16,173 nucleotides of DNA, taken from contig DFXX01000010.1 of NCBI GenBank assembly GCA_002381765.1, forward strand, positions 21,948-38,120, given 5' to 3'. Shown one piece after another: positions 1 through 8,070 of this stretch (position 1 is the first letter of the stretch; every line of letters begins with the position of its first letter). The notes below the pieces were generated by a model that ran no database searches, was not told the origin of the DNA, and worked only from the letters and a program-made list of their open reading frames with translations. A program made the position numbers and the translations under genes. Origin of the DNA: Bacteriovoracaceae bacterium UBA4097 (lineage in GTDB: Bacteria; Bdellovibrionota; Bacteriovoracia; Bacteriovoracales; Bacteriovoracaceae).

Positions 1-435
1 TTTACCTATGCTGATCTTGTTGCAAACTTTCAAGGGATGAGATTCTGGAACCATTTACTGCAGGAAGGGGATGATCTTTTAGGAGATAACATTGGGCCAT
101 ATATCAGCTGTGTAGATGAGAAGTGGAAGCTCGTTAAAGAAGTAGATTTAAAATATTACGTGGATGATGGATTCGATGAAGGAATAAACTGCGCCTCCAT
201 TGTTACAGCTAACGGTTTAAAGGGCGTGCAAACCTCGCTTGCAGAACTTAAAGAAAAGAATCCCGAGCAGAATTTTACCTGTCCACTTGATCCCGAAAAG
301 CTTGAAACCGTTAAGAGTAAGTATAAAGATCTTATCGTCGGGAGACGCCCCCTTTCTTATTATCTCTTCAATCCCTGGAATAAGATGATCAAGTATACCT
401 GGACTGAGTTATTGATGAGATGGAGGTGGTTATGA
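1..435 (+). CDS. Hypothetical protein, 3' portion (start lies upstream of window)
   Basis: The frame is open from the first base of the window (reading FTYADLVANFQG before the first internal Met at 37), so this is almost certainly the C-terminal 144 residues of a longer protein. No catalytic family is recognised. The visible part is acidic, has three cysteines (in ISC, INC and FTC contexts) and repeated Trp/Tyr, and ends in an aromatic/basic tail. Its TGA stop overlaps the ATG of the next gene (ATGA at 432-435), so the two are translationally coupled and probably act together. The TYADLVANFQGMRFW segment resembles exported hypothetical proteins remembered from Bdellovibrio-type genomes; this is an impression that could not be checked by search. 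Confidence 0.75.
   Translation, partial: FTYADLVANFQGMRFWNHLLQEGDDLLGDNIGPYISCVDEKWKLVKEVDLKYYVDDGFDEGINCASIVTANGLKGVQTSLAELKEKNPEQNFTCPLDPEKLETVKSKYKDLIVGRRPLSYYLFNPWNKMIKYTWTELLMRWRWL
422..429 (+). promoter_or_regulatory. Shine-Dalgarno that decides the start of the papain-like hydrolase
   Basis: GGAGGTGG lies just before the ATG at 432 and is a near-ideal ribosome binding site. It lies inside the reading frame opened by an earlier ATG at 420, which has no such site. Starting at 432 also gives a clean signal peptide, so 432 is the preferred start. Confidence 0.75.
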
Positions 436-1922
436 AATCCATTAGTCTTTTTTTTGGACTTCTTCTTACCCTTTCGACTCAGCTCTTTGCTGGTGTAAAT
501 CTCGAGTACAGTGAAGAGAGATTCCATGAATTAATTGAGGCGAATCTATCTCTCAGAAGTGAAGGTATTGCTTTTTATCATAAGCATCGTGATAAATTTG
601 ATAAGAGTGGAAGTCTTACCGGTGAAGACCTTAAAAATATCTATGACTTTAGTGGACGCTATATGGAGCTTCGCTCCCAGATGTTTGAGTATGTGGAGCT
701 CGCTAAAAAAGAAATAGGTCCGAGGGATGAGCTTATCATCGGTACCGATGTAGAAACTCGAACCGGTCGCAATTGGCATGGGAAGAAGCTTCATTATCTT
801 AACCCTAAGGAAGAAGCGGGAGAGTTGAAGATCCGTCATCTTAAAATGGCCACGATTTTTGGCCTGGTTCTTTTTGATAATTACTTAACTCTGATTGCTC
901 CTTACTATTCCCATGATAAAATCCGCTACTTATTAAACCGTGATTTTCCAGGGGATAAATTTCAATTAGATAAACTAACTGAGAGCTTCTTTAGTTATAA
1001 GCAGAGAAAGGTTTTATTTCAGGGTTTATATCTCTTTGAAAGAACTCAAGTGCTGGCGAAAATCGAGAAGTATCATGTCTCTTCATTTGAGAGATACATG
1101 AATAAGCTAGTGGGAGCAAGCCCCATCGTTGATTACTTAAAGAGCACAGGCTACCTAGATCTAAAAGGCTTCACTCATCTGTTTAAAAAACTCCATGATG
1201 ATTTGAAGTATACCACCAGAGGTTCTGCCTTTCAGACCAGTAAGCTCTTTGGAAATGCCATGGGGATTTTTCAAAGCCGAAGTGGCAAGATGAAGAACTT
1301 CACTGAGAAGCAGAGAAATAGAATCTCTTCTAAGCTTAAACCTTTGGATGTTCTCTTTGAGAAAACTCCCTTCAGACTGACCGACAGATTTATTCCGGGC
1401 TACTATGGCCATGTGGCAATTTGGGTAGGTACGGAAAAAGAGCTCAAGGAACTGGGTCTATGGAATCATCCCTCGATCGTGCCCTATCACACTATGATTC
1501 GCGCTGGTCATCAAATTGTTGAGGCCCTTCGTCCAGGTGTTCAACTGAACACTCTTGAGCACTTCTTAGATATCGATGATTTTGCGGCCATAAGGCCTAA
1601 GGATCTCTCCCGTGAGCAGGTTCAGGATTATCTCGTGCGTGCCTTCAATCAGGTTGGAAAGGGCTATGATTTTAACTTCGATGTTGAAACCGATCGCTTG
1701 ATCGTGTGCTCAGAGATTGCTTATGTTGTTTACCATCATGTTAAGTGGCCCACGGATAAGATGATGGGTCGTTATACCATTAGTCCCGATCATGTGGCCT
1801 TGGAAGCTCTCCCTGGTGGGACCTTTTATCCCGTAGTTCTTTATCAAGGAGGGGTAGAAGTGCTTGACGAAGAGCTGGATGAAGTTTTTATACAGAATAT
1901 TACTGGTCCAGAAGGTCTTTAA
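432..1922 (+). CDS. Exported permuted-papain cysteine hydrolase (YaeF/YiiX type)
   Basis: This 496-residue protein starts at ATG 432 with a strong Shine-Dalgarno and a signal peptide (MKSISLFFGLLLTLSTQLFA), so it should act in the periplasm or beyond. The catalytic region is the last third: H327 in YYGHVAIW, E364 in HQIVEA and C426 in LIVCSEIAY. The His-before-Cys order is the hallmark of circularly permuted NlpC/P60-like enzymes of the YaeF/YiiX family, which are thought to cleave amide or ester bonds in lipid-linked or peptide substrates. Residues about 25-310 form a long, charged, mostly helical domain with no recognised homology; family members such as YiiX are much shorter. It overlaps the upstream hypothetical gene by 4 bp. 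No terminator is obvious downstream. The family call is fairly secure, the substrate is unknown. Confidence 0.8.
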   Translation: MKSISLFFGLLLTLSTQLFAGVNLEYSEERFHELIEANLSLRSEGIAFYHKHRDKFDKSGSLTGEDLKNIYDFSGRYMELRSQMFEYVELAKKEIGPRDELIIGTDVETRTGRNWHGKKLHYLNPKEEAGELKIRHLKMATIFGLVLFDNYLTLIAPYYSHDKIRYLLNRDFPGDKFQLDKLTESFFSYKQRKVLFQGLYLFERTQVLAKIEKYHVSSFERYMNKLVGASPIVDYLKSTGYLDLKGFTHLFKKLHDDLKYTTRGSAFQTSKLFGNAMGIFQSRSGKMKNFTEKQRNRISSKLKPLDVLFEKTPFRLTDRFIPGYYGHVAIWVGTEKELKELGLWNHPSIVPYHTMIRAGHQIVEALRPGVQLNTLEHFLDIDDFAAIRPKDLSREQVQDYLVRAFNQVGKGYDFNFDVETDRLIVCSEIAYVVYHHVKWPTDKMMGRYTISPDHVALEALPGGTFYPVVLYQGGVEVLDEELDEVFIQNITGPEGL

Positions 1923-2020
1923 ATTCAAAAGGTTAGGGCGATTGTGTCAAAAGTTTTAACAGTCCCTTGTAAGTTTTTCCTGAGTGCTTCTTTGCTCTGC
2001 GTTAAGGCGGTACTCTTAGG

Positions 2021-2052
2021 TATAAATCGTAATCAGTTCCTTTCGAGGAGGA
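2021..2052 (+). promoter_or_regulatory. Possible -10 element and ribosome binding site for the beta-barrel gene
   Basis: TATAAA at 2021-2026 is a plausible -10 element 30 bases before the start codon. No convincing -35 is visible at 16-18 bp spacing. GAGGAGGAG, ending at 2052, is a strong ribosome binding site for the ATG at 2057. The rest of the 134-bp gap from 1923 shows nothing clear. Confidence 0.35.
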
Positions 2053-2056
2053 GTGT

Positions 2057-3208
2057 ATGAAAACAAAACAACTAGTCGTGCTGGCCCTGAGCTTAAGCTT
2101 TGCCAGTGCCTTTGCTCAGTCTGAAGAGCAAGTCCTGAATTCAGACCCTATCAATGTTGATGGTTACTTGGCCGAAGAGCGGCCAGTAACAGACGGTGAG
2201 TTAGAGCAGATCCGCAATGAGCTAAAAAAGCAGAAGGTGGGGACAACTCTCAATAAGACCAAGGCCAAGGATCTTGGAAAGCTCACCAATCAAACTGAAA
2301 AGTTATTGGACAGCCAAGATGAGTACATTGATTCGAAAATTGAATCAAGTATTGCCATCAAAGAGTTCAATAAGAAGTTTGAAGAGAATCAGAAAAAGCT
2401 TAACTGTATTATGGAAGAATCCAATGCAGCTGAGTGTGAGCCCTATAAGAGTAAATATAGTAAGAATCGTAAAAAAGAAGAACTTGTTCAAGAGATTAAG
2501 GTTTCTCAAGCCGCTCCAGTTGTCTCGACTGCAGAGGTCGCACCAATGCCAAGTGGCAATCCTTTTGAAACCATCAAGCTTCTTCCTTTTGCTGGGGGAA
2601 CAACTTACTCCGGAGAAACAGAATCTCTTGAAGCATCTCTTTCAGCAGGGCTTAAGCTTGAATCAAATCTCAATAACCGCTTCAGTGTGGGTCTGGGTCT
2701 AAACTATGCTCAACTTAAGACTGAAGATTTTGCCAATAGCTACTATGGCAATCAGGCGTGGACTGGTGGTTATTATAATAACTACGGTCAACAAGGACGC
2801 GAGATGCAGTTCAATACTATGGGGCTAGAGCTCTATGGTAAGTTCTTCATCACCCAGGGTGAGAGATTCCGCCCATATCTGGGAGCGGGACTTGGGATTA
2901 ACCGTTCTGAGCTTAAATATTCTGAGAATAATCCTTACTCATATTCAAATGCGCAATTTGGAGATGAGTCTTATAAGTCCACTTACTTCTCAGGGAATGT
3001 TTCTATCGGTTCGGAAATCATGATTACTCGCAGCTTTGGTCTTAATATCGAAGCTCAGTATGCAACCGGACTTGGAAGTAGTCTTTCTAGTGAAGACGCT
3101 AAGAATCCAGCTAACTCACCAGACCAAGCTAGACTTCGTGAGTTAGGTGACGAAATTATCAATGCGAATGCTCTCTCGATCTTCGTTGGTGCGGTGGTAA
3201 TGTTTTAA
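2057..3208 (+). CDS. Outer-membrane beta-barrel protein with helical N-terminal domain
   Basis: The 383-residue product has a signal peptide (MKTKQLVVLALSLSFASAFA, cut before Q21) and a strong ribosome binding site. Residues about 45-150 are highly charged and helical, with two cysteines (C117 and C127) that could form a local disulfide. Residues about 170-383 show alternating hydrophobic/polar strands with Gly and Tyr turns (for example FETIKLLPFAGGTTYSG, RFRPYLGAGLGI, SFGLNIEAQYATGLGS) and end in a terminal Phe (FVGAVVMF), the usual signal for BAM-assisted insertion. This fits an eight-stranded OmpA/OmpW-like barrel. A Tyr/Asn/Gly-rich stretch (SYYGNQAWTGGYYNNYG) is probably an extracellular loop. 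It appears to be a single-gene unit with its own terminator. The function is unknown; adhesion, envelope structure or host contact are all possible. Confidence 0.75.
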   Translation: MKTKQLVVLALSLSFASAFAQSEEQVLNSDPINVDGYLAEERPVTDGELEQIRNELKKQKVGTTLNKTKAKDLGKLTNQTEKLLDSQDEYIDSKIESSIAIKEFNKKFEENQKKLNCIMEESNAAECEPYKSKYSKNRKKEELVQEIKVSQAAPVVSTAEVAPMPSGNPFETIKLLPFAGGTTYSGETESLEASLSAGLKLESNLNNRFSVGLGLNYAQLKTEDFANSYYGNQAWTGGYYNNYGQQGREMQFNTMGLELYGKFFITQGERFRPYLGAGLGINRSELKYSENNPYSYSNAQFGDESYKSTYFSGNVSIGSEIMITRSFGLNIEAQYATGLGSSLSSEDAKNPANSPDQARLRELGDEIINANALSIFVGAVVMF

Positions 3209-3240
3209 CCACCCCAGCCTTTATCGATACCCCCCCTCGA

Positions 3241-3268
3241 AAAAAGCCCCGGTTTCCGGGGCTTTTTT
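3241..3268 (+). terminator. Strong Rho-independent terminator after the beta-barrel gene
   Basis: A perfect GCCCCGG/CCGGGGC stem (3246-3252 and 3256-3262) has a TTT loop. A-tract and T-tract flanks on either side could make it work in both directions. It insulates the upstream gene from the fadI operon. Confidence 0.93.
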
Positions 3269-3309
3269 ATTTGCAGAATCATCAAAAAAAATGCCCGACA
3301 AAAATGCTT

Positions 3310-3343
3310 TTGACTTCGCTCCTTCTTTTAGATGTCTTAGAAT
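3310..3343 (+). promoter_or_regulatory. Weak candidate promoter for the fadI-fadJ operon
   Basis: TTGACT (3310-3315) resembles a -35 box and TAGAAT (3338-3343) a -10 box, but they are 22 bp apart, too far for an ordinary sigma-70 promoter. Pairing TAGAAT with TTCGCT (3315-3320) gives 17 bp but a poor -35. The operon must start in 3269-3388, since a terminator lies just upstream. No clear FadR-like operator was recognised. Confidence 0.3.
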
Positions 3344-3388
3344 AATTTCAGTATTTTCATTCTTCCTCTTCCAGTCAAAGGATCATCT

Positions 3389-4678
3389 ATGAAACCAGTC
3401 TATCTCGTTGATGGTAAGCGCACTCCCCAAGTAAAAGCGGGGGCAGAGCTTAAGGAAATTGCGGCCCCTTATTTAGGTCATTATCTTATTCGTCACATTG
3501 TTGATAAGTATGCCATTCCTCACGATCAAGTGGATGAAGTCATCGTGGGAAATACCGGCACACCTGCTAAATATCCTAACGTTGGCCGAGTGATCGCCCT
3601 TGAGGCCGGTCTTCATAAGCGAACCTCTGGCTACTCTGTTCACAGAAACTGTGCTTCAGGTATGGAGGCCCTTTCTCAGGCCTATATAAAGATCGCTTCC
3701 GGCAGAAATGATCTTATCTTCGCTGGCGGAGTTGAGAATATGACTCAAATGCCGCTTATGTTTAATAAGCAGATGACTGAGTTCTTCATGGAAATGATGA
3801 AGGCCAAGAGTCCAGCTGCCAAGTTGAAGATCATCTCATCTTTCAGACCTAATTTCCTTGCTCCCGTAATTGCCATAGAACAAGGACTCACGGATCCCTT
3901 CTGCGGGCGCAACATGGGACAGACGGCCGAGACCCTGGCCCGCGAATTCGGCATATCACGCCTCGAACAGGATGAATTTGCCAATCTCTCTCACCATAAG
4001 GCGATTGCAGCTACTAAGGAAGGAAAGTTTCGAGATGAAATTCTTCCTATCACTGCTGGTGAGAAGCTCGATAAGATGATTGCCGATGATATTGGCCCAA
4101 GGGCAAATTCCACGGTGGAGAATCTCGCTAAGCTCAAGCCTTACTTTGAAAAAGAAACAGGAACCGTGACTGTGGGGAACTCTTGCCCGATCACAGACGG
4201 TGGATCGATGTGGCTTCTAGCAAGCGAAGAAGCTGTTAAAAAATATAATCTCGATCCTATAGCACGAATGGTGGATTATCACTTTGCAGGTCTTGAGCCA
4301 GAAAGAATGGGACTCGGTCCAGTTCTGGCCTCTCATGGCGTCTTAAAGCGCACAGGGATGAAGCTTGATCAGATGGATCTCATTGAGCTTAATGAAGCTT
4401 TCGCAGCTCAGGTCCTTGCTTGTATGAAAGTCATGAAGGATAAGTCTCTGTCCAGCCGCTGGGGGATAGATGAAACCATGGGCGAAATCGCTCTGGAGAA
4501 GCTAAATGTTAATGGAGGTGGTATTGCGATGGGGCATCCGGTTGGATCAACGGGATCTCGCTTAGTAGTAACTCTTGCTCATGAGCTTAAGCGCCGTAAG
4601 CAGAAATATGGTCTGGCCACTCTTTGCATCGGTGGAGGTCAAGGGGGCGCAGTCATTATCGAGAACTTGAAAGTATAA
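3389..4678 (+). CDS. fadI: Acetyl-CoA C-acyltransferase (3-ketoacyl-CoA thiolase, FadI/HADHB type)
   Basis: This thiolase performs the last step of beta-oxidation: CoA-dependent cleavage of 3-ketoacyl-CoA into acetyl-CoA and a shortened acyl-CoA. All hallmark residues are present: nucleophilic C88 in NCASGMEA, N335 in NEAFAAQ, H383 in GGGIAMGHPVG and C413 in CIGGGQGG. Length (429 residues) matches E. coli FadI and the mitochondrial trifunctional beta subunit rather than the shorter FadA (about 390). The start at 3389 has an AAAGGA site six bases upstream. It is directly followed by the alpha-subunit gene, the fadI-fadJ order seen in E. coli. The product is cytosolic and probably forms a heteromeric complex with its neighbour. 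A biosynthetic acetoacetyl-CoA thiolase role is less likely given the context. Confidence 0.92.
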   Translation: MKPVYLVDGKRTPQVKAGAELKEIAAPYLGHYLIRHIVDKYAIPHDQVDEVIVGNTGTPAKYPNVGRVIALEAGLHKRTSGYSVHRNCASGMEALSQAYIKIASGRNDLIFAGGVENMTQMPLMFNKQMTEFFMEMMKAKSPAAKLKIISSFRPNFLAPVIAIEQGLTDPFCGRNMGQTAETLAREFGISRLEQDEFANLSHHKAIAATKEGKFRDEILPITAGEKLDKMIADDIGPRANSTVENLAKLKPYFEKETGTVTVGNSCPITDGGSMWLLASEEAVKKYNLDPIARMVDYHFAGLEPERMGLGPVLASHGVLKRTGMKLDQMDLIELNEAFAAQVLACMKVMKDKSLSSRWGIDETMGEIALEKLNVNGGGIAMGHPVGSTGSRLVVTLAHELKRRKQKYGLATLCIGGGQGGAVIIENLKV

Positions 4679-4692
4679 AAAAGGGCAGCATT

Positions 4693-6816
4693 ATGAGTTA
4701 TCAGCATATATCATTTGAAGCAAAAAACGACATCCTTTGGGTGGGCTTTGGTATCAATGAGAAAAAGTCCATGACCACCTTTACTCGTGAGACTCTCGAT
4801 GAGTTGAAGCGGGCCGTGCTTGAAGCAAAAGAAATGGATCAGAAGGGAAGTGTGAAAGGGTTAATCTTCTTTTCTCATAAGCCTGGAGTCTTCCTGGCGG
4901 GAGTTGATATTTCAGTGATTAACTCACTTAAAACTGAATCAGAAGCTCTTCGCGCCTTAGATGAGGCCCATAGTATCTTTAATGCTCTGGATGATCTCAA
5001 GATGCCAACAGCTGCTCTGGTGGATGGAGTTTGCTTAGGTGGTGGACTTGAGCTGGCCTTAACTTGTAAAAAGATTTTCATCTCCGATAGCACAAAGACC
5101 GCCCTGGGACTTCCAGAAGTCATGCTGGGGGTTCTACCAGGATTCGGTGGAACTTATCGCCTTCCAAGAAAAGTTGGCCTTCCAACTGCTCTGGATATGA
5201 TCCTCACTGGAAAACAGATCAAAGGGAAGAAGAATCTTCACTTGGGTTTAGCAGATGCGATGCTTCCGGTTGAAAGAATGAAGGAGATGGCCCCTGAATA
5301 TCTTTTCAGAAAAAAAGTGAAGAAGAAGTCAGTTAAGGAAGAAGTTCAGGCCGCTGCCATGGATAACTTTCTTACTCGAAAAATTATCTTTCAGAAGGCC
5401 CGTGAAAAAGTCATGGAAACTTCTAAAGGTTTTTATCCTGCTCCCTTAAAAATTCTGGAAGTTTTAGAACGAGGAGCTGGTAAACCTCGAGCAGACTATT
5501 TAGGAATGGAAGCCGAAGCCTTTGCTGAACTCTCGCAAAGTATACAAAGTAAGAATCTTCAGCACATCTTCTTTCTTACAGATGCCTCTAAGAAAGTTGA
5601 AAATAAAGATCAGCTCCCAAATATAAAAAGAGGAGCTGTTCTTGGTGCGGGTGTAATGGGGGGAGGAATTGCCTGGCTTTTTGCTCAAAACAATCAGGCC
5701 CCTATTATGAAGGATCTTACTCAGGAAGCTCTGGAGTTGGGCCTTAAACAGGCTTCGCAAAATTTCTCAGGTGCTGTAAAAAGAAAGCGCATGAGTCAGG
5801 ACGAATTCAATCGTAAGATGCGCTCCATTGAGCCTACTCTAAATTTTGAGGCCATGAAGAGTGCTGATCTTCTGGTAGAGGCCGTAGTCGAAAATATGGA
5901 CGTCAAAAAGAAGGTCTTTACTGAGATTGAGGGTTATGTTCGTCCCGATTGTATCCTCACCAGTAATACCTCTTCTCTCTCGATTGAAGAAATGAGTAAG
6001 GCCCTGAAAGACTCTGGCCGATTTGCTGGACTTCACTTTTTTAATCCAGTTAATAAAATGCCTTTGGTTGAGATCATTACCCATGAAAAAGTTAGGCCAG
6101 AAGTGGTGCAAACTCTTCTTAAATGGGCCCTGGATGTGAAGAAGACGCCCATCGTTGTCAAAGATGGCCCGGGTTTTTTAGTCAATAGAATTTTAGCTCC
6201 TTATCTTAATGAAGCGGCCTTTCTTCTCGAAGAGGGTGTCTCCATCGAAACTTTGGATGAAGCAGCTCTTAACTTCGGTATGCCAATGGGTCCATGCAGA
6301 CTTATGGATGAGATCGGACTCGACGTCTGTGTGAAGGTAGGAAAGATCATGCATGAGGGTCTGGGCGAGAGGGCAACTCCCAGCTCACTTTCAACTAAAC
6401 TTTATGAAGCAAAACTTCTAGGTAAGAAAAACGGTAAGGGTTTTTATCTCTATGATGAGAAAGGCAAGGTTATTGGAAAGAACCCGGAAGTGGTAAAACT
6501 CTTGCCAAATAAGAAAGGCCAGCGAGATGAGATGACTCTTCAAATGCGCCTGTTTCTTCCGATGGTAAATGAAGCCGCATATATTCTGGCCGATAGAATT
6601 TGCGATAAGGCCGCTACGGTGGATATCGGAATGATCTATGGGACAGGTTTCCCTCCCTTTAAGGGAGGTCTTTTAAAATGGGCAGATCAAGAGGGACTAG
6701 ATCGAATTGCAGAAAGACTCAATAACTTCTCAAAAGAAGTTAGTCAGGATCGATATCAGATTGCTCCTTTTTTGAGCATGATGATTAATGATAAGAAAAA
6801 GTTCTACGATCTTTAA
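4693..6816 (+). CDS. fadJ: Bifunctional enoyl-CoA hydratase / 3-hydroxyacyl-CoA dehydrogenase (FadJ type)
   Basis: The 707-residue product hydrates 2-enoyl-CoA and then oxidises 3-hydroxyacyl-CoA with NAD+. The N-terminal crotonase domain (residues about 1-190) has the oxyanion segments AGVDIS and CLGGGLELAL and both catalytic glutamates, E120 and E142 (LPEVMLG). The dehydrogenase part begins with the NAD-binding GAGVMGGG (318-325) and carries the His-Glu dyad H448 (HFFNPVNKMP) and E460, then DGPGFLVNRI. The C-terminal helical domain ends with GTGFPPFKGGLLKWAD. Length matches E. coli FadJ (714). The start at ATG 4693 is chosen because MSYQHISFEAKNDILWVGF aligns with the usual crotonase start; an in-frame ATG at 4624 would overlap fadI by 55 bp and add an arginine-rich non-homologous stretch. 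It lies 14 bp after fadI and shares one base with the next gene. Confidence 0.92.
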   Translation: MSYQHISFEAKNDILWVGFGINEKKSMTTFTRETLDELKRAVLEAKEMDQKGSVKGLIFFSHKPGVFLAGVDISVINSLKTESEALRALDEAHSIFNALDDLKMPTAALVDGVCLGGGLELALTCKKIFISDSTKTALGLPEVMLGVLPGFGGTYRLPRKVGLPTALDMILTGKQIKGKKNLHLGLADAMLPVERMKEMAPEYLFRKKVKKKSVKEEVQAAAMDNFLTRKIIFQKAREKVMETSKGFYPAPLKILEVLERGAGKPRADYLGMEAEAFAELSQSIQSKNLQHIFFLTDASKKVENKDQLPNIKRGAVLGAGVMGGGIAWLFAQNNQAPIMKDLTQEALELGLKQASQNFSGAVKRKRMSQDEFNRKMRSIEPTLNFEAMKSADLLVEAVVENMDVKKKVFTEIEGYVRPDCILTSNTSSLSIEEMSKALKDSGRFAGLHFFNPVNKMPLVEIITHEKVRPEVVQTLLKWALDVKKTPIVVKDGPGFLVNRILAPYLNEAAFLLEEGVSIETLDEAALNFGMPMGPCRLMDEIGLDVCVKVGKIMHEGLGERATPSSLSTKLYEAKLLGKKNGKGFYLYDEKGKVIGKNPEVVKLLPNKKGQRDEMTLQMRLFLPMVNEAAYILADRICDKAATVDIGMIYGTGFPPFKGGLLKWADQEGLDRIAERLNNFSKEVSQDRYQIAPFLSMMINDKKKFYDL

Positions 6817-7985
6817 TGAAAACCTGGCCATTTTTTAGATATTTCTTTGGTTATATACTTCACGCGAAGACCCGACAGCGACTGCTATTTATAGCCGTTG
6901 TGGGTCTATTCATATCTGCTTTCTCCTTAATGGTGATCCAGGGGATAATGGGTGGACTGCAGAAGGGGCTTATCACTCGTTCGAAGAATATTCACGGTAG
7001 TCATATCATTCAGTTCACTTCCCCTACGTCTGATAATATCGATGCCATAAAAGAAATTTTAAAAAATGAAGGTGTGCCCTTTGTTTCTGAACTAGAAGTC
7101 GAAGTGATGCTTAAGCATCGAAATATCGTAGCACCTGCTAAGCTTCACGGCATTGATCTGAGTGATGATCCGATCCCCTTTCTTATGGATAAAAATTTTG
7201 AAGGTCTTGTCGTGGGTAGTGATCTGGCCAGTAAGCTTCGGGTTCAAATCATTGATGATGTTCAGATCATTGCTCCAGGGGTAACCGACTCCCTGCTAGG
7301 AGAGGTGCCGCGCTTTATCTCTGAATCTCTTTCTGATTATATCTATACCGAGTTAATCGAAGTTGATGAGTTTGAAGTGTGGTCACGCTTATCCCTTGTG
7401 CAAAATCTCTTAAGGCAAAGAGGGATCAATCAAATTCGAATTTTTAAAGATGTCTCTCCTCTGGTGAGAAAGAAAATTCTCTCCGTTTCCACGGCCGAGA
7501 CGAAACGCTGGATTACTTGGGAAGAAATGAATCAGGCCCTGGTATGGTCTTTAAACCTAGAAACCAAGGTTATGCTTTTTCTCTTTATCAGTATGAGCCT
7601 ACTGGTGGCCATCGCTATTACATCAGGACTTCTTATCTTTTACTCGAAAATTCGTCGGGATCTGATGAGTTTTTGGATACTGGGTATGGCCCAGAAAAAA
7701 CTTATACAATTGTGTTTTAAATTCACTCTTATTCTCTCTGCTCTTACCTGTGCCGTAGGAGGAATTTCTGGTTATATCACCTTACTTCTCCTGGAAAAAT
7801 TCGGTCATGATCTTATGCCGGATATCTTTGTTGAAAGACAATTGCCTATTCGTCTAGACATTGAGAGCGTAACCCTAAGTCTTATCATTCCCTTTGGAAT
7901 CTCACTAATTTTTAGTTACTTTTCCTTCGCGCATTTCCGCAAAGAAAATCAATCATTTATCTTTATCGTGAGAAGCTTAGGATAA
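6816..7985 (+). CDS. LolC/LolE/FtsX-like ABC transporter permease
   Basis: This 389-residue inner-membrane protein has the LolC/E architecture: one N-terminal helix (about 22-45, LLFIAVVGLFISAFSLMVIQGIMGG), a large periplasmic domain (about 50-245), and three C-terminal helices (about 250-277, 295-325 and 348-374) typical of an FtsX-like domain. LolC/E proteins extract lipoproteins from the inner membrane with the ATPase LolD, but no ATPase gene is adjacent here. The ATG shares its A with the TAA stop of fadJ and no Shine-Dalgarno is visible, so translation probably depends on fadJ. The link to beta-oxidation enzymes is unexpected and may be an operon accident. Alternatives are a MacB-like or other FtsX-family permease. 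The fold call is fairly sure, the cargo is not. Confidence 0.75.
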   Translation: MKTWPFFRYFFGYILHAKTRQRLLFIAVVGLFISAFSLMVIQGIMGGLQKGLITRSKNIHGSHIIQFTSPTSDNIDAIKEILKNEGVPFVSELEVEVMLKHRNIVAPAKLHGIDLSDDPIPFLMDKNFEGLVVGSDLASKLRVQIIDDVQIIAPGVTDSLLGEVPRFISESLSDYIYTELIEVDEFEVWSRLSLVQNLLRQRGINQIRIFKDVSPLVRKKILSVSTAETKRWITWEEMNQALVWSLNLETKVMLFLFISMSLLVAIAITSGLLIFYSKIRRDLMSFWILGMAQKKLIQLCFKFTLILSALTCAVGGISGYITLLLLEKFGHDLMPDIFVERQLPIRLDIESVTLSLIIPFGISLIFSYFSFAHFRKENQSFIFIVRSLG

Positions 7986-7992
7986 TTTGAAA

Positions 7993-8009
7993 AAATCCCC
8001 TAGGGGTTT
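7993..8009 (+). terminator. Weak hairpin after the permease gene
   Basis: The palindrome CCCCTAGGGG sits between an A-run and TTT just after the permease stop codon. The stem is short with a tiny loop and only three T residues follow, so it is at best an inefficient terminator for the fadIJ-permease operon. Confidence 0.3.
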
Positions 8010-8070
8010 CTCCCGTCACAGGTTAAAATGATTCGGGATTCAGGATGAATTTCACTCATCGAGGACACAC

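Noticed and set aside
420..431. Longer start for the papain-like hydrolase at ATG 420
   Set aside because: It would add MEVV before the signal peptide and place the strong GGAGGTGG site inside the gene. ATG 432 fits the site and the signal peptide.
2274..2702. 142-codon frame inside the beta-barrel gene
   Set aside because: It is an alternative frame of a well-supported exported protein, with basic, low-complexity translation and no ribosome binding site.
3290..3325. Short AAAAATGC direct repeat and CAAAA/TTTTG inverted repeat upstream of fadI
   Set aside because: AT-rich arms of five bases are expected by chance in this composition and do not form a convincing hairpin or operator.
4624..4692. 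Longer start for the fadJ-like gene at ATG 4624
   Set aside because: The added 23 residues are arginine-rich, overlap fadI in another frame, and are not part of the crotonase domain.
7517..7720. 67-codon frame inside the permease gene
   Set aside because: It lies across the transmembrane region of the permease in another frame and has no independent support.
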